Shown here in pieces: positions 20,671 to 30,180 of a DNA stretch of 41,044 nucleotides. The first letter of the stretch is position 1; every line of letters starts with the position of its first letter. Origin of the DNA: Gnetum montanum (taxonomy: Eukaryota; Streptophyta; Gnetopsida; Gnetales; Gnetaceae); the NCBI GenBank assembly GCA_015680685.1, contig MNCI01025408.1, positions 117,935-158,978 on the forward strand, in the 5' to 3' direction. The notes beneath the pieces were generated by a model. That model saw nothing but the letters and a program-made list of their open reading frames with translations, was not told where the DNA came from and searched no databases. The position numbers were made by a program, and so were the translations under genes.

Positions 20671-21086
20671 CTTTGTGCTCATTAAAAGCCCTAGGGAAAG
20701 GCCTTCAATATCTACAAGGAGGAGTTGCTACAATGGCTTAGCGAGGTAGAAGTGGTTGGTGTTGTTTGTGTGTGTGGGTAGCCAACCAATTTCTAATGAT
20801 GTTAACGTAGAGTAGAGTGGCTAGTCCTTCCTTCACATGGACCATCTTTTCAATGGACTCTGGTCGAGCCCTGCTACAATATTTTGAGTGATCGAGGGCT
20901 GGGCTTTGCAGCTACTCATCTTGGGGCATCTCACGTTGGACGTGTTTCTAATGCATACCTAAAGAGGCATGCTAGGGTTTTCTTCCTGAACCAGGATGAG
21001 CACCGCTTCACACAGCTACTTTATGCAGAGTGCACGATGATGCTATGAATAGTGGATGTAGATTCGATTTGGATGTGCAAGCTCTT
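20671..21086 (+). other. Unassigned segment with a short unrecognised frame (20813-21053)
   Basis: Between the Copia-1 LTR and Copia-2. A frame of about 80 codons without ATG runs from 20813 to a stop at 21052, including VEWLVLPSHGPSFQWTLVEP and DRGLGFAATHLGASHVGRV. Its composition is more protein-like and less AT-rich than its surroundings, so it could be a host exon or repeat ORF fragment, but I recognise no domain. Copia-2 is inserted immediately after it. Confidence 0.3.
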
Positions 21087-21091
21087 GTAAC
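21087..21091. repeat. Target-site duplication of Copia-2, left copy
   Basis: GTAAC here and at 24729-24733, exactly flanking the two LTRs. Confidence 0.85.
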
Positions 21092-21467
21092 TATTGGCCA
21101 TAGTTATCATGATAAATTTAGGCCATCGTTATGATGCTAAAATTCAGCTATGGTTATCATGCTAAAATCTGACTATGGTTATTAAAATAGTGGGTGGTTA
21201 TCATTAGTTATTTAAGGGTCCCCTCACCAATATAAAAGGAACCTCCCTCACCTCAATTTAGATCCATCACATACATCCCCTTTCCATCCCACTCTTACAT
21301 TCTTCTTCTATTACATGAGAGAGAGGCTTCTTCTTGTTCTCTCCTTGTGATGAAGAGAGAAGGTTGTTATCCCCATTTTTGATAATAAAATCCTTCTACA
21401 TTTGCCTATGGTTCCATTGCTCTTTATTTTCATCTCATTTCATATTTTGCTGCTAGATCTGCTAATA
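21092..21467 (+). repeat. Copia-2 5' LTR
   Basis: 376 bp. It begins TATTGGCC (TGTTGGCC in the partner) and ends GATCTGCTAATA; ends are set by the target duplication. U3 contains a 25-bp tandem repeat. TATAAAAG at 21231 is the likely TATA box, followed by a pyrimidine-rich leader. Confidence 0.9.
21098..21194 (+). repeat. 25-bp tandem repeat in Copia-2 U3
   Basis: Units start at 21098, 21123, 21148 and 21173 (partial), each near CCATNGTTATCATGCTAAAA. The array is repeated at 24363, 24388, 24413 and 24438 in the other LTR. It lies just upstream of the TATA box and may act as a repeated regulatory site. Confidence 0.75.
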
Positions 21468-21468
21468 G

Positions 21469-21481
21469 TGGTATCAAAGCC
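21469..21481 (+). promoter_or_regulatory. Copia-2 primer binding site (initiator tRNA-Met type)
   Basis: TGGTATCAAAGCC starts one base after the LTR end and matches the usual TGGTATCAGAGCC with one change. Confidence 0.85.
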
Positions 21482-21532
21482 ACGTTCATAGTTCATGGAA
21501 GTGTTGCAGATTGTGCATACAAATTTTACAAA

Positions 21533-22294
21533 ATGGCTAGCAAATATGAAATATAGAAGTTCAATGGAAGCAACTTCACATTGTGGAAAATGAAGATACA
21601 AGAAATTTTGCATAAAGATAATTGCTTGGTAGCTATTGGACAAAGGCCACAAGAGGTCATGGATGACAACAAGTGGAATGAAATGGATGGTAATGCTATT
21701 GCCAATTTACAGTTGGCACTAGTAGATGGGGTTCTTTCAAGTATTGCATAAAAGAAGATGGCAAAGGAAATATGGGACATTCTAACGAAGTTGTATGAGG
21801 CTAAATCACTCCACAACAAAATCTTCTTGAAGAGAAGACTTTACACTCTTCATATGGTAGAAACCTCATCGGTAACTGACCATATCAACACCCTAAATAC
21901 TTTATTTGCTCAACTCACATCATTGGGCTATAAAGTAGATGCAGGTGAACGTGTAGAAATTCTACTTCAAAGTCTACCTAATTCATATGATTAACTCATC
22001 ATCAACTTGACCAACAATGTCCTTATGGATGCTTTTATCTTCAACGAGGTTGCAGTTACGATTCTTGAAGAAGAAAGTCGATGCAAGAATAAGGAAGATA
22101 GGTTGGTAAACAAGGTGGAGGCCTTAACAATGATGAGAGGGAGATCCATGGAACATGATTCCAGTTGGAACCAAATTCATGGTAGATCCAAGTTAAGAAG
22201 TAAAAGGAAAAAGATTACTTGCTACAACTATGGCAAGAGAGGACACCTAAAGAAGGAGTGTTGGAACAAGAAGAGTAATGAAAAGAATCCTTAA
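21533..22294 (+). pseudogene. Copia-2 gag
   Basis: ATG at 21533 opens a frame of about 254 codons with stops near 21557, 21750 and 21992. Motifs follow Copia gag order: FNGSNFTLWKMKIQEIL near the start, NKWNEMDGNAIANLQLAL, KEIWDILTKLYEAKSLHNK, KRRLYTLHM, SLPNSYD, and a zinc knuckle CYNYGKRGHLKKEC near 22219 in which the second Cys has become Tyr. The resemblance is to the Tnt1/Tork type. The product would be the capsid-nucleocapsid protein. Confidence 0.88.
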
Positions 22295-22671
22295 GGGAAT
22301 GTGGTAAGTACCTCATATGATAATGATGTTCTATACAGTGAGGCAACTATTTTTGAAGGCAGATAGAAGCTCATTGATGCTTGGATCTTGGATTCAGGAG
22401 CAACATGGCACATGACCTCTTAGAGAGAATGGTTTTATCACTACAAACCAATCTGAAAAGTTTATGTGTACATGGGAAATGATCATGCTTTGAAAATTGC
22501 TGGTAGTGGTACTATCAAGATAAAGATGTATGATGGCACTATTTGCACCATACAAGAGGCACAACATGTAGAGGAACTAAGTAAAATCTACTGTCTTTAG
22601 GACAACTAGATCATGTTGGGTGCAAAACTCATATAGAGAATGGGATCTTCAAGATTACCAAAGGTGCACTT
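22295..22671 (+). pseudogene. Copia-2 protease region
   Basis: In the gag frame, WILDSGATWHMT at 22382-22417 is the aspartyl protease active site with the catalytic D-S-G intact. A frameshift lies between here and 22672, since integrase reads in another frame. Confidence 0.8.
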
Positions 22672-23640
22672 GTGGTAATGAAGGTAGAAAAGGTTGCTAC
22701 AAATTTGTACATGCTTCTAGGGAACACACATCAAGTGGGAGAGTCTTTTGTTACATCAACTAGTTTGGAAGAAGAATCAACAATGTTGTCGCATCAAAAT
22801 TTTGGTCATATGTCAAAACAAGGTTTGAAGATTCTTTCTAAACAGAGACTACTTCTTGTGCTTAATTCAGTATGTTTACCATTTTGTGAGCATTGTGTTA
22901 CTAGTAAGCAACATAGATTAAAGTTTAGCACATCAACAGCTAAGAGTAGAGGCATCTTGGACTTGATGCACTTTGATGTTTGGCAAGCACCAGTCACTTC
23001 CCTAGGAGGAGCAAGATACTTTGTATCTTTCATTGATGATTACTCTAGGAGATGTTGGGTGTATCCAATTAAAAGGAATACAGATTTCTTTTTAGTCTTC
23101 AAAGTTTTTAAAGCGTGGGTAGAACTTGAATTTGAACAAAGGATCAAGTGTCTAAGGATAGAAAATGGAGGAGAATATACAAGTGATGAATTTGATGCTT
23201 TTTGTCAACAAGAAGACATCAAGAGGTAGTTCATAGTGGCACACACTCCTCAACAAAATGGAGTGGCAGGACAAATGAATAGAACCTTGTTGGCAAAAAC
23301 AAGATCAATGTTGAAGGCTGCAAATTTAACCAAGTCATTTTGGGCAAAAGTAGTTAATACTGCCTACTATTTAATCAATCGGTCTCCATCAACTACAATT
23401 GATCTAAAAACACCAATGTAAATGTGGACTGGTAAGCCAGCTATTTATTCTCATCTCCATACATTTGAAAATTTTGTGTATGTGATGTACAATGACCAAG
23501 AAAGATTGAAGTTGGACCCAAAGTCTAGGAAATGTATCTTCTTAGGGTATGCTGACGGAGTTAAGGGGTATTGCCTGTGTGATCCCACTACCCACAAGGT
23601 TGTCATCAACAAAGATGTGATATTTGTAGAAGGTTTTGCA
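22672..23640 (+). pseudogene. Copia-2 integrase
   Basis: Frames at 22672-23229, 23236-23421 and 23422 onward are one frame split by single stops (23227 and 23419). The N-terminal zinc-binding part shows HQNFGHMSKQGL and CEHCVTSKQHR. The catalytic core shows HFDVWQAPV, YFVSFIDDYSRRCWVYP, the second acidic region LRIENGGEYTSDEF (Asp of the DDE triad replaced by Asn), and AHTPQQNGVAGQMNRTLL with the usual Glu replaced by Gln or Gly. The C-terminal part has NRSPSTTI, FVYVMYNDQERLKLDPKSRK and FLGYADGVKGY. It would insert the cDNA; this copy is inactive. Confidence 0.92.
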
Positions 23641-24245
23641 GAAGAAGGCAAAGAGAACTTGGTTTGTAGGTTGAACAAATCTCTGTATGGTCTCAAACAG
23701 GCACCAAGGTGTTGGTACAAGAGATTTGACTTGTATATCATGAGCCTTGGATACAATAGACTCAATGCAGACCCTTGTACATATTTCAAGAGGTTTGATG
23801 AAAATTTCATCATTTTGCTCTTGTATGTGGATGACATGTTGGTTGTAGGCCCCAACAAAGAACAAATCCAAGAATTGAAGGCATAGTTGGCTAGGGAATT
23901 TGATATGAAAGACTTGGGATTAGCAAACAAGATTCTAGGGATGCAAATTCACAGAGACAGAAATAACAAGAAGATTTGGCTGTCTCAACAAAAATACTTG
24001 GGTAAGATCTTGCAACGCTTCAACATGTAAGATTGTAAGCCAATTTCTACCCCACTTTCTGTTAATTTCAAATTATCCTCCAAGATGTGTCCTAGCAATG
24101 AAGTAGAAAGGAATGAGATGTCTTGAGTACTGTATGCATCAGTAGTGGGAAGCCTAATGTTCGCTATGATTTGTACAAGACCAGACATTACACAAGCAGT
24201 GGGAGTGGTCAGTCGGTACATGGCAAATCCTAGATGACAACATTG
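23641..24245 (+). pseudogene. Copia-2 reverse transcriptase, N-terminal part deleted
   Basis: The frame passes from the integrase tail (IFVEGFAEEG) straight into VCRLNKSLYGLKQAPRCWY, so the linker and first RT motifs are missing. The catalytic YVDDMLVVG is present at about 23823. Then come FDMKDLGLANKILGMQIHRD, LSQQKYLGKILQRF, SVVGSLMFAMICTRPDI and VVSRYMANPR. The protein stops making sense after about 24240, and RNase H is absent. An in-frame stop at 23884 and others confirm decay. Confidence 0.9.
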
Positions 24246-24345
24246 AAATAGATGCTCATATGGCCTAGCAAAAGCATAAGCAACATAGAATGTCAAGGTA
24301 AAAAGGATGGTGTAGAGATATGATTACTCCTCAATCAAAATCTCC

Positions 24346-24356
24346 AAGTGGGAGAT
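24346..24356 (+). promoter_or_regulatory. Copia-2 polypurine tract
   Basis: AAGTGGGAGAT abuts the 3' LTR start TGTTGGCC. Confidence 0.85.
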
Positions 24357-24728
24357 TGTTGGCCATAGTTATCATGATAAATTTAGGCCATGGTTATCAT
24401 GCTAAAATTCAGCTATGGTTATCATGCTAAAATCCGGCTATGGTTATTAAAATAGCGGGTGGTTATCATTAGTTATTTAAGGGTTCCTTCACCAATATAA
24501 AAGGGACTTCCCTCACCTCAATTCAGATCCATCACATACATCCCCTTTCCATCCCACTCTTACATTCTTCTTCTATTGCATGAGAGAGAGGCTTCTTCTT
24601 GTTCTCTCCTTGTGATGAAGAGAGAAGGTTGTTGTCCCAATTTTTTATAATAAGATCCTTCTACATTTGCCTGTCATTCCATTGCTCTTTATTTTCATCT
24701 CATTTCTTTGCTGCCAGATCTGCTAATA
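24357..24728 (+). repeat. Copia-2 3' LTR
   Basis: 372 bp, matching 21092-21467, with TATAAAAG at 24496 and the same 25-bp tandem units. GTAAC follows at 24729-24733. Confidence 0.92.
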
Positions 24729-24733
24729 GTAAC

Positions 24734-25108
24734 GGCCAACAATGCAATTTCTACTTGAACAGCCTCCATCGATCTCAACTGGATGTGACAGCAGCTACAT
24801 TTGCGTTTCTTGCCTGGCATTGCTCAACAAGTTGGAAAACATGACCCTAGCACTTATGCACCTGAGTGTGGAATGCCGTTCGCCATGGTATAATTATTAT
24901 CAAAATAAAAACACAAAAACGATAGTAGTAATTACAGGAAACCTATTAAACCTCGCTATTGCGCCGCTGAATTTCTAATTTCGTCAACTTCCCACACCAA
25001 AGCTTTTGTTAGATTTCTAATTTCATAAACGTTTGCCAGTACTTTAAATTTAGCGATCTTCTTTCATAAATTTAGAAGCTGTAACCTTTCAACTAGCATG
25101 CCTAGATT
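24734..25108 (+). other. Low-repeat segment, possible exon and intron
   Basis: After the Copia-2 target duplication, an open frame from ATG 24742 (MQFLLEQPPSISTGCD, Cys-rich) reaches CCATGGTATAA near 24892, where a GT donor is possible. AT-rich DNA then leads to CATGCCTAG at 25100-25108. The phase of this donor does not match the downstream frame I favour, so the gene model is not supported as it stands. Confidence 0.2.
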
Positions 25109-25327
25109 TCGGGATCGGAAAAGGCATCGCAAAAAGTGCAGGTTGAGCCATCCGGATCTCAACAAAGTCAAGGTGAGGGAAGTGAAAGCCGTGAAAATTC
25201 TGGAACTTGTAACCGTATCAGTGACAACTACATGCAGTGGCTGATAAACCAATTTCTAAGTTCCATTGGGACAGGGCACGGTGCCCAGACTGCGGAGTCT
25301 GATGATAATTTACATGGAGATTTGTAG
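25109..25327 (+). CDS. Candidate terminal exon of an unrecognised host gene
   Basis: After an AG (CATGCCTAG) a frame of about 72 codons runs to TAG at 25325. It is Ser/Gln/Glu-rich first (KVQVEPSGSQQSQGEGSES) and then has an ordered-looking end (ISDNYMQWLINQFLSSIGTG) and an acidic tail. No ATG lies in the frame, so it can only be an exon or a truncated piece. GC content is higher than in the flanks. No family is recognised. It is one of the few places in the window that does not look like retroelement sequence. Confidence 0.3.
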   Translation, partial: SGSEKASQKVQVEPSGSQQSQGEGSESRENSGTCNRISDNYMQWLINQFLSSIGTGHGAQTAESDDNLHGDL

Positions 25328-26379
25328 GATGACAATAATATGCATTTGTCCTTTCGGTAGGCCAAAATTCATTCATTGTAAAGTTATGCTATGATGAATG
25401 TTTTTGGATATTTCATATGGTTACACCGCACACACTTTTTTTTAAAGCTTCTAATGGTGTATAATATGTTAATATCCACTGTTGTGAAAAGAACGATGTT
25501 AAATTTTAATTTTCTATGCGGATTTTAGAACATTACTTTTTTCGATGCATCACATGTGAGTTGGATCATTCCAATACAACTGGAATGCAACACTCTTCTT
25601 ATTCTCATTAAGTAGCTTGAAAGAATGGAGCAACCGCAATTCCATCTCTCCCCATAATTTGCTATCATCAAACGTACTAAGATGTATCATTTTTCAGCTT
25701 TTGCAGAAAACTGGCCATCGAAAGAAGGGATCCCATTAATTGATACTAGGAAATGCTTTGAAGAGGAGTGGAGTGATCGCTGGAATATATTTATTTATTG
25801 ATGATATTGATTTATTGATGGAAATTTCAAATTTGTACTACAACTGCGACTTCACAAATATTCTTATAAGATTGCTCACAAGAGAGAAGAATCATTATAC
25901 ATAAAATTGAAACCAAGAATTTCTTGTGTGTATTATCTAAGGAGATTCAAAAATCTAGATGATAAAGCCTAACTTTTTTGCCAAACTTTTTTGCCATGGT
26001 TACGCTTACATCAAACTCATACTTTACAAACAATTGTAGAAAAAAAAAATGTTACCTTCCTTACAATGATGGCAGCTAAAAAAATCCATTCAATCTATTT
26101 AACCGCTGAAAAATCTTTTCAATCTTCATTCAACTACCTTAACCATGAATTTCCTAATGTCAATTCTTGATATTGCAAACATAAACCTATTTCTAGAATT
26201 GAGACTGTAGCTGAATTTGTAAGCCTTATCAAGTATTATCATTGATGTAATTAGATTTTTCTTTATCTCTTGGCTTTGTAGAAGATATTGAAATTGGAAT
26301 GAAAGTATTAGTATAGCAAATTGTCAATGTCTTTTGTATAATAATGCAAAGAGAAGGGTGGTGAGGTTAAGGATAAGAG
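25328..26379. other. AT-rich non-coding DNA
   Basis: No supported gene, RNA or second repeat copy. It may include the 3' untranslated part and flank of the candidate exon before it. TTTATTTATTGATGATATTG near 25788 is simple AT-rich sequence. Confidence 0.4.
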
Positions 26380-27217
26380 TAGCCACAACATAACCATGAG
26401 GCCACACATGCAATTGAACCCCTTAGGGAAGAACTTGAAGTGGAATCTATTTGGCAGATTCTAACTACAAAGACTACATAATTTAGGTAACATGAAGTGC
26501 CTAGGCCCAACCTAAGCCTAGAGATCACATTAACCAAGGCTTTCTTAAAGAAGATTCATACAAAGGAGATCCAGAGTTTAGTCCTACATGAATCAAACAA
26601 ACTTTGAATCTTTTCTAGATTTTACTTACCAAGAGGTCCAAAAGGAACTACAATCATCATCATTTTGGTCCACCATTTCCACTAGTGGGGAATGGTACCT
26701 TGGTGAAACTTACCTCTTCTAGAACAATTGCCAAGGAGATGGCATTATGAAGATCAAAGATATTCCCATATCTACTTGGTGAAGACTATTGCAGAGGCCT
26801 TAGGGCTTTCAAATGTAAGGACCAAAACTTGTATAGGTAGCCACACAATTTGATGTTGAGAGCAAGAATGAGTGAATTCAAAGGTGCTATGGAGTATATT
26901 AGAAAGAGTATGGTGTGCTCACCCAACTAGCTAGCAATACACTAGATGCTAAAGAAACACTAAGATAGCTAAGGAAGTAACATGAAGCATCTAGTGGTGC
27001 ATCAATGGACTATTGTTCAGCCATGATCCACTTAAATAAGGTTGCTAGAATGATTAGTTGGTAGTAAGATGAGTTGTCTAACTTGTTCTAAGTATGCAAA
27101 ATCTAAGCCACTATTCAAGTCAAACCCACTACTAGAAGAGTCATAGTATCGTTGTCTTTAGAACAAATGCTAGAAATTTAAAGGAATGCTATGCTATAAC
27201 TTCCTGAATAATACTAG
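26380..27217 (+). pseudogene. ORF2 relic of another TyA/TyB-type element
   Basis: A heavily broken frame matches TyA-1 ORF2 in two places. SGEWYLGETYLF at about 26694 corresponds to SGKWYLSETHQF of TyA-1, and MIHLNKVARMISW near 27035 corresponds to MSHLQKIAKVVSWEI, followed by DELSNLF and ATIQVKPTTRRVIVSL. Spacing between the blocks is about half that in TyA-1, so internal sequence was lost. No LTR of this copy is in the window. The relic is cut at 27217 by the start of the TyD LTR. Confidence 0.55.
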
Positions 27218-27380
27218 TGTTGATGTTAACACTCCCATGCTCTCATGGGGCCATGATTATCAATGTCTCTATTTCTCTCTCTTAATAACCATAGTAAAAA
27301 TCATGCAAGTCTTTTTTGGTCTACAACTCCCTTGTTGCATAAATGCCTCACTTTAGTCTCACGATTTTTTTTTAGAAAAC
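27218..27380 (+). repeat. TyD 5' LTR, left part
   Basis: TGTTGATG at 27218 is the inverse of CATCAACA at 38927-38934, giving 8-bp inverted LTR ends. The LTR is interrupted by TyB at 27381 and resumes after 37910. The second LTR of TyD is outside the window, so this boundary is inferred. Confidence 0.5.
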
Positions 27381-28163
27381 TGATGATCCGTGATATCACA
27401 TGGGCTACGATATTGCGTATGCGATATCGCAGCCTATCACTAGTTCTATAAATAAGAGACATCTTTCCCTTGTTTCCTTATCTAGATCTAGACTCTTAGC
27501 CAAACTATAGCAATTTTACCATTCCAAAGTTAGAATAATTTCCATGTGCCCATAGTAGGAGTCTCAAAGTGAACAAATCTTTATTCGAACCAATTGTACC
27601 TGAGCACACATTTCTGTACAGCAATAAAGACAAATTTTCTGATAAACCTTGTAGCACATGGACTAAGCTAAATAGGATTTAATTACTAATAAATGTTTCA
27701 ATGCTTTTCTAGATAATTAATCTCTCTCAACCCTTAACTCTCCTAGTTAAGTGCATTTAGTACGACCGCTTCGAGCATGTGTGTAACGCTTGGTAACCCA
27801 GTAACGAGTAGCGTTTGGTAATCCCAGTAGCATTGCACTAGTTCAGGGTGTGTTCGCAAGTGGGAATGGATACTGGTGCTAGCATAATTAGAATTTAGTT
27901 AATGGAAAGATAGTTACTTAGTCTCTTCACCCTTCTCCTATTAGCATAGGTGTTAAAAAGATAAAATACATAAAAATCACATACCTCAAACCTACTTAAC
28001 CATACAACCGTGACAATACAAGTAAGTTTGGGAAGACAACGATTGATTAACCTTAAGTGTTCCATTAGGGCGCATAATCACTTAGTCCTTGGAGTTCGAC
28101 CAGATTGCACGTGTAACGCTTGTATTCATATGGTTGAGTGTAGGGGTACCTCGCCACTCATCA
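27381..28163 (+). repeat. TyB 5' LTR
   Basis: 783 bp, from TGATGATCCGTG to CACTCATCA. It shares its last 80 or so bases with the TyA LTRs (GGAGTTCGACCAGAT, GGTACCTCGCCACTC) but has a different U3. It is 21 bp shorter than the 3' LTR, close to one 20-bp step of the hexamer array. Confidence 0.92.
27392..27454 (+). promoter_or_regulatory. U3 hexamer array and TATA box, TyB 5' LTR
   Basis: Hexamers start at 27392 (GATATC), 27409 (GATATT) and 27423 (GATATC). TATAAATA starts at 27447, 24 bp after the last. Confidence 0.7.
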
Positions 28164-28164
28164 T

Positions 28165-28182
28165 TGGCACCGTTGCCAGGGA
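28165..28182 (+). promoter_or_regulatory. TyB primer binding site (tRNA-Asp type)
   Basis: TGGCACCGTTGCCAGGGA lies one base after the LTR and differs at two positions from the complement of the plant tRNA-Asp 3' end. Confidence 0.88.
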
Positions 28183-28278
28183 CTTAGTTGTTTGTGTGCT
28201 ACCTAGAACATAGGAAATCATCCACATCGTTGGGAGCTAAAACAAATCCTTAGGGTTAATCAAGAGAAAAATAACATA

Positions 28279-30180
28279 ATGGTAAATAGCACACCGAATA
28301 AGACTAAAATGTCTTCTTCTCCACACAAAAGCACTTCATCGCCTAGGACCAACGCTAGAGATAGTCAGTGGCACAACACACATAACCAAAATCCACCAGC
28401 ACTCTCCATGTGGTGTATATTCATCACGATGAATATATACCCAACTTTACCTTTATTCTCCATCAAGACGAACAAATGCGTTGGAGAGACTTGGAGGGTA
28501 ACATAGTGTTGCCTCTAGATAGAGCCACCCCCAACATGCTACTTCGTGCCCTCGCACAAATCATCATCTCACAATTATATGTAGAGTATGTTGCCTATGA
28601 TTACGACATAAGGGACTACCATCCCACAGAAGCGTAACATCAACGAGACTTGTGGCAGGAGAGTTATCATACATCGTTGAAGGGCAAAGGATCCCATAAT
28701 TATTTGCCCATCATAAGAGAAATTAAGGATGGTGAACCTATTTCAATAGGTTCTCCACAAAATGATGTTCCCCCTCCTAACAATGGTGAGGAGGTGGTGT
28801 ATCACAACCTGCACTCCACGATTCACAACCCTGGTTCTGATCCCCATGAGCACCAAGTGTTCAACAAGGAAACACAAACACAAGATAAGGGCGAGCATTT
28901 TGATCGTCATCATGATCGGGGTTGAAACCACCGAAGAGAGGGTAGGAAACATCGTCACGGTGATGGTTCTCCTTCTTCTTCACCTTCATCATCACATTCA
29001 CCCTCTCCTTCAACATCAAGATGCAGTCATAAGGAACATAACCATGAGGATAATGATAAGCAAACTGAGAAACCTCGACGAGAGAGTCGAGAGTGAGAAC
29101 AAGGGCACTCTAGGGAATCATGACATGAAAGAAGGGAAAGTAGGGAACCACGTAGACATCATAGATGCTATGAGAGAAATTACCACAAAGAAGCCCTACT
29201 TGCAACCCGAAGCATGTTAGACATTACGGAGGCTGTTAGAATACCTACAAGGCACCAAAAAGATAGCAGGATCAAGAGACTAGACATGAATAATATCCCA
29301 CGATTTGAAGGGGGATACAATGCTGATCCTCAGAACCATTTACAGGCATTTCATGATGCATGTGCCTTGCAGAACATTGATAACAAATGGCAAAAATTAA
29401 ATTTGTTCCCAAGGACACATAAAAGAAGCGAAAAGTTGGTACCTGTCCTTAGAACTAGAATCCATTCGAAGGTGGAGTATGATGCTAGAATTGTTTAATG
29501 ATAAATATCAAACGTACTCCTAAGTGTCCAACTTTCAAAAGTAGATCTAAGGATGGAAGCAGGGAAATCAGGAACCCTTGGATGTTGCCATGGGCCAATA
29601 CTATGCACTGCTACATTGTTGCTTGGGCCATGGTTATGCACAACGGGATCAACTACACCATCTCATAGATGGGCTAAGGTACAAAACCAGGAGAACCCTT
29701 GGAACATATGCCCAAGGGAGATTATCAGAGCTTAGGTCCCATTAGGTTCATAGATTGTTGGAGCAAGTAGCTAAGGAAGAAGGAGAGCTACGTAAGAGAG
29801 AAAGTGCAGAAGAGTACAACTATGATCCTTTCCTCTGAAAAGGGAAGTAAGATTCTATGAGGAAGAGGATGAGTCACCACTTGAAGAGTTGGTGAACAGA
29901 AAAACTTTTCCACTTAAAAAATTAACAACAGAAGTGTTGGCTAAGGTAGATCAGATGTGGGACTCCTTAGATAGTAGATTTCAAACTTTTTTAAAAATCG
30001 TAGAGGAGTCTAAGGAGCAAAGTAGTGACTATGATAAAAAGAAGAAGAGGGATTTGGACCATGTGTTGGTGACGGTTTGGGATGTGACCACCAACAAGTG
30101 TCCTCAAATAGGATTTAGGTGCTTGCTAGTCTCTGGCAACACCAAGGCCCAGATACCTCCAAATAGACTCAGTAGTTAAT
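28279..30180 (+). pseudogene. TyB gag, N-terminal and capsid part
   Basis: ATG at 28279 (MVNSTPNKTKMSSSPHKST) starts a frame that shifts near 28405 and again near 29418. The N-terminal domain includes HQDEQMRWRDLEGNIVLPL and LLRALAQIIISQLYVEYVAY. A low-complexity Ser/Arg/His/Glu part follows at about 28925-29160 (SPSSSPSSSHSPSPSTS, RRESREPRRHHR). The capsid core shows RLDMNNIPRFEGGYNADPQ, HLQAFHDACALQNIDNK, EAKSWYLSLELESIRRW, ELFNDKYQTYS and PLDVAMGQYYALLH. The following linker is charged (FLKIVEESKEQSSDYDKKK). It then meets the inserted block between about 30060 and 30180; the last coding residues before that have no match in the other copies. Confidence 0.8.

Larger units (their letters stand above)
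21092..24728 (+). mobile_element. Copia-2: short, internally deleted Copia LTR retrotransposon
   Basis: A complete unit with LTRs at 21092-21467 and 24357-24728, primer site, polypurine tract and exact GTAAC target duplication. Total length is 3.6 kb, well under a usual Copia element of about 5 kb. The first half of RT and nearly all of RNase H are missing. By hand the LTRs differ at about 20 positions plus a 4-bp indel, so it is younger than Copia-1 but not recent. Confidence 0.93.

Noticed and set aside
23451-23930. Minus-strand open frame of 159 codons
   Set aside because: It is the reverse complement of the Copia-2 integrase and RT frame, whose plus-strand translation shows family motifs.
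24599-24844. Open frame of 81 codons crossing 24728
   Set aside because: It runs from the Copia-2 LTR through the target duplication into flanking DNA and has no homologue in the 5' LTR context.
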